From: a virus
Virus record (IMG/VR): IMGVR_UViG_3300007523_001329
Span: 1-22,895 of that record
Strand: one strand, 5' to 3'
Length of the DNA stretch: 22,895 nucleotides
This document shows positions 21,685 to 22,895 of this stretch, piece after piece. The position numbers were made by a program, and so were the translations under genes. Below the pieces are notes generated by a model that was not told where the DNA came from, searched no databases, and was given only the letters and a program-made list of their open reading frames with translations. Numbering within the stretch: position 1 is the first letter of the stretch; the number at the start of each line of letters is the position of its first letter.

Positions 21685-21860
21685 ACGATTATAATATAAC
21701 AACATATTCCACAATAACAGAATGGAGAATTGGATACGATTGCCACTATAACGATGGATTTCATAAGCATTTGTTTTTGGGTCCATTTTGTATTTATTGG
21801 TTCCCAGATGGAAAATGTAAAATTACACATTGGACATTTCCTAAATTATTTAAAGATTAA
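21681..21860 (+). CDS. Small hypothetical protein, 59 residues
   Basis: An ORF of 59 residues with ATGA overlap to the glycosyltransferase stop. The peptide is rich in aromatic and His residues (WRIGYDCHYNDGFHKHLF, then FCIYWFPDGKCK), without a known domain. The stop is one base before the next ATG (TAATATG). A longer reading of the following frame from 21730 would overlap this gene and is less likely. Confidence 0.65.
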   Translation: MNDYNITTYSTITEWRIGYDCHYNDGFHKHLFLGPFCIYWFPDGKCKITHWTFPKLFKD

Positions 21861-21861
21861 T

Positions 21862-22029
21862 ATGAACGCACCTAAAAGTAAATTAGCTTGTAAAATACTA
21901 GCCGACCCAATAGCATCTCAACAACTTACAAAGGCTGTTTTTGATAAGACACAACCAATCACAATAGATGGAAAGATTTATTATTTAAAAGATGCACCAT
22001 CGTATTATTCGATTATTGATAAGAAATGA
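21862..22029 (+). CDS. Small hypothetical protein, 55 residues
   Basis: A 55-residue basic peptide starting MNAPKSKLACKILADPIAS with a C-terminal beta-like ITIDGKIYYLKDAPSYY. Not recognised. The frame is open upstream to 21730, but the ATG at 21862 is the natural start because it follows the preceding stop by one base in the recurrent TAATATG arrangement. Its stop overlaps the next ATG. Confidence 0.6.
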   Translation: MNAPKSKLACKILADPIASQQLTKAVFDKTQPITIDGKIYYLKDAPSYYSIIDKK

Positions 22030-22550
22030 AATTTATATCACATCGTGGAAATATAGATGGAGTTCGCCCAGCATTTGAAAACAATCCACAATACGTAGAT
22101 ATTGCTTTGCAGTATGGATATTACGTTTTTATTGATGTATGGTACGACAGTGGGAACTTTTGGTTGGGTAATAAAGTAAAACAGTATTCAATTTTTGAAG
22201 GGTTTCTTGAACAGGAAAAATATATCTGTAATCCCAAAGACTGGAAAACATTCGACAAGTTATTTAGCAATGAGCACATTCACACGTTATGGAACGATAT
22301 AGATTATTACACAATTACAAGCAAAGGATGGGTATGGGCACATGAGCATGCAGAAGATTATTCGGAAAATTCAATTATTACTCATTTTAATGATATGGAT
22401 GTTGTACCTGGGGTTGCAGGCGTGTGCAGCAACTATATTCGAAGTATTCGAGAAAAAATAACACATATAGACCATCCTCCGTTTAATTGGAACGATGCCA
22501 GAGATGTGATGGATATTGTTCCCGATTGGGTTTTGAAAAACTTAGAATAA
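22026..22550 (+). CDS. PI-PLC/GDPD-like protein
   Basis: A 174-residue protein resembling the phospholipase-C/glycerophosphodiesterase TIM-barrel family in a short phage and bacterial version. Seen: FISHRGNIDGVRPAFENNPQ (3-22), with the HRG and ENNP elements; YYVFIDVWYDSGNFWLGN (32-49), where the family has EIDVW; a central Lys/Asn stretch with NEHIHTLWNDIDYYTITSKG (82-101); and WVWAHEH near 102-108. The family Glu of the EID motif is replaced here by Phe (FIDVW), and the catalytic His partner is unclear, so activity is doubtful. It overlaps neighbours at both ends. Confidence 0.78.
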   Translation: MKFISHRGNIDGVRPAFENNPQYVDIALQYGYYVFIDVWYDSGNFWLGNKVKQYSIFEGFLEQEKYICNPKDWKTFDKLFSNEHIHTLWNDIDYYTITSKGWVWAHEHAEDYSENSIITHFNDMDVVPGVAGVCSNYIRSIREKITHIDHPPFNWNDARDVMDIVPDWVLKNLE

Positions 22551-22895
22551 TGAGCACATTATCAGATTATACAATAGAAATAATAACATTCAGTACAATA
22601 TCTCCATTTATTGAAAAATACCATTATTCAAAAAAAACAAAAGGACTTAAGGTTCAGATTTGCTTTGGTCTTTTTCGTCCTGGTAAATTTGGCATTCCTG
22701 AATTGGTGGGCGGAATAATATACGCTTTACCGGCAATGCCCCATGCATCGCAAAAATATTACCCATCTGACCCATCGGCCACCATAGAACTTGTTAGGTT
22801 ATGTTGCGTTGATGATACTCCAAAGAATACTGAAAGTTATTTCATATCTAGTACAATTCGATATTTAAAGAAAAATACTGAATTTAAGGTAATCA
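22550..22895 (+). CDS. Second Mom-like protein, partial (C-terminus beyond window)
   Basis: The ORF begins at ATG 22550 (taATG overlap with the previous stop) and is still open at the end of the window, giving 115 residues. Its parts align with the Mom-like protein at 11888: IEKYHYSKK near 21-29 with FHYSGR; LVGGIIYALP (52-61) with CVAGAVFSSP; and IELVRLCCVDDTPKNTESYF (79-98), followed by ISSTIRYLKKNT, with IELLRLVR...LSESLKYLKTNT. The stretch that would hold the FADSTQGHHGGIYQA signature is cut off. Sequence identity to the first copy is low, so it is an old paralogue or separately acquired. Confidence 0.75.
   Translation, partial: MSTLSDYTIEIITFSTISPFIEKYHYSKKTKGLKVQICFGLFRPGKFGIPELVGGIIYALPAMPHASQKYYPSDPSATIELVRLCCVDDTPKNTESYFISSTIRYLKKNTEFKVI

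Noticed and set aside
21730-22029. 99-residue reading of the frame that ends at 22029
   Set aside because: It would overlap the 59-residue gene at 21681-21860 by 131 bases. The ATG at 21862 in the same frame follows that gene by one base and gives a normal 55-residue protein.

Overview
The window looks like a piece of an AT-rich tailed-phage (Caudoviricetes) genome whose replication machinery is of the T4 type. Every supported gene lies on the + strand and the genes are packed almost without gaps. Many stop and start codons overlap as ATGA or are separated by one base (TAATATG). The T4-type assignment rests on a UvsX/RecA-like recombinase, an RNase H/FEN-type 5' exonuclease, a DnaB/gp41-type helicase, a T4-type family B DNA polymerase, a gp45-type clamp and both clamp-loader subunits (gp44-like and gp62-like). 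No ribosomal, tRNA or cellular housekeeping gene was seen. The host cannot be named. Weak Shine-Dalgarno signals at many starts and an adenosylcobalamin-dependent ribonucleotide reductase are the only hints.

Layout. 15-3543: recombinase, 5' nuclease and replicative helicase, linked by ATGA overlaps. 3608-6400: monomeric class II ribonucleotide reductase, interrupted at its substrate-side active-site cysteine by a 308-residue LAGLIDADG intein. 6435-8948: DNA polymerase, whose family-conserved N-terminus is open upstream of the first TTG/ATG and seems to begin at a non-canonical ATT codon with a good Shine-Dalgarno. 8988-9683: sliding clamp. 9688-12502: an accessory block between the clamp and the clamp loader, made of a DUF4338/DruA-like protein, an HNH-like protein, an unknown 157-residue protein and a Mom-like (GNAT-type) putative DNA-modification protein. 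A short broken copy of the start of the Mom-like gene lies upstream of the unknown gene. 12504-14900: clamp-loader ATPase, zinc-ribbon protein, ClpP-like protease, a small overlapping ORF and the clamp-loader small subunit. 14902-16019: Cas4/RecB-type nuclease with four cysteines, then a ribbon-helix-helix protein. 16033-22550: a block of sugar and nucleotide enzymes plus small unknowns. It holds a GT-B glycosyltransferase split by one in-frame TAA, a nucleoside 2-deoxyribosyltransferase-like protein, a second GT-B enzyme, an ASCH protein, a GT-A enzyme and a PI-PLC/GDPD-like protein. 22550-end: the first part of a second Mom-like gene.

How they fit together. The first 9.7 kb plus the loader genes would form the replisome and its dNTP supply. 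The nuclease, recombinase and FEN-type enzyme would serve recombination-dependent replication and primer removal. The Mom-like and DUF4338-like proteins, the glycosyltransferases and the NDT-like protein suggest modification of DNA or of virion/host surface glycans, but no substrate can be read from the sequence. The most noteworthy points are the intein at the RNR active site, the ATT start of the polymerase, the DUF4338-HNH-Mom cluster with its duplication scar, the single-stop split of a glycosyltransferase, and a strong GC-rich hairpin inside the recombinase gene. All family assignments come from reading motifs by eye; no database search was run.
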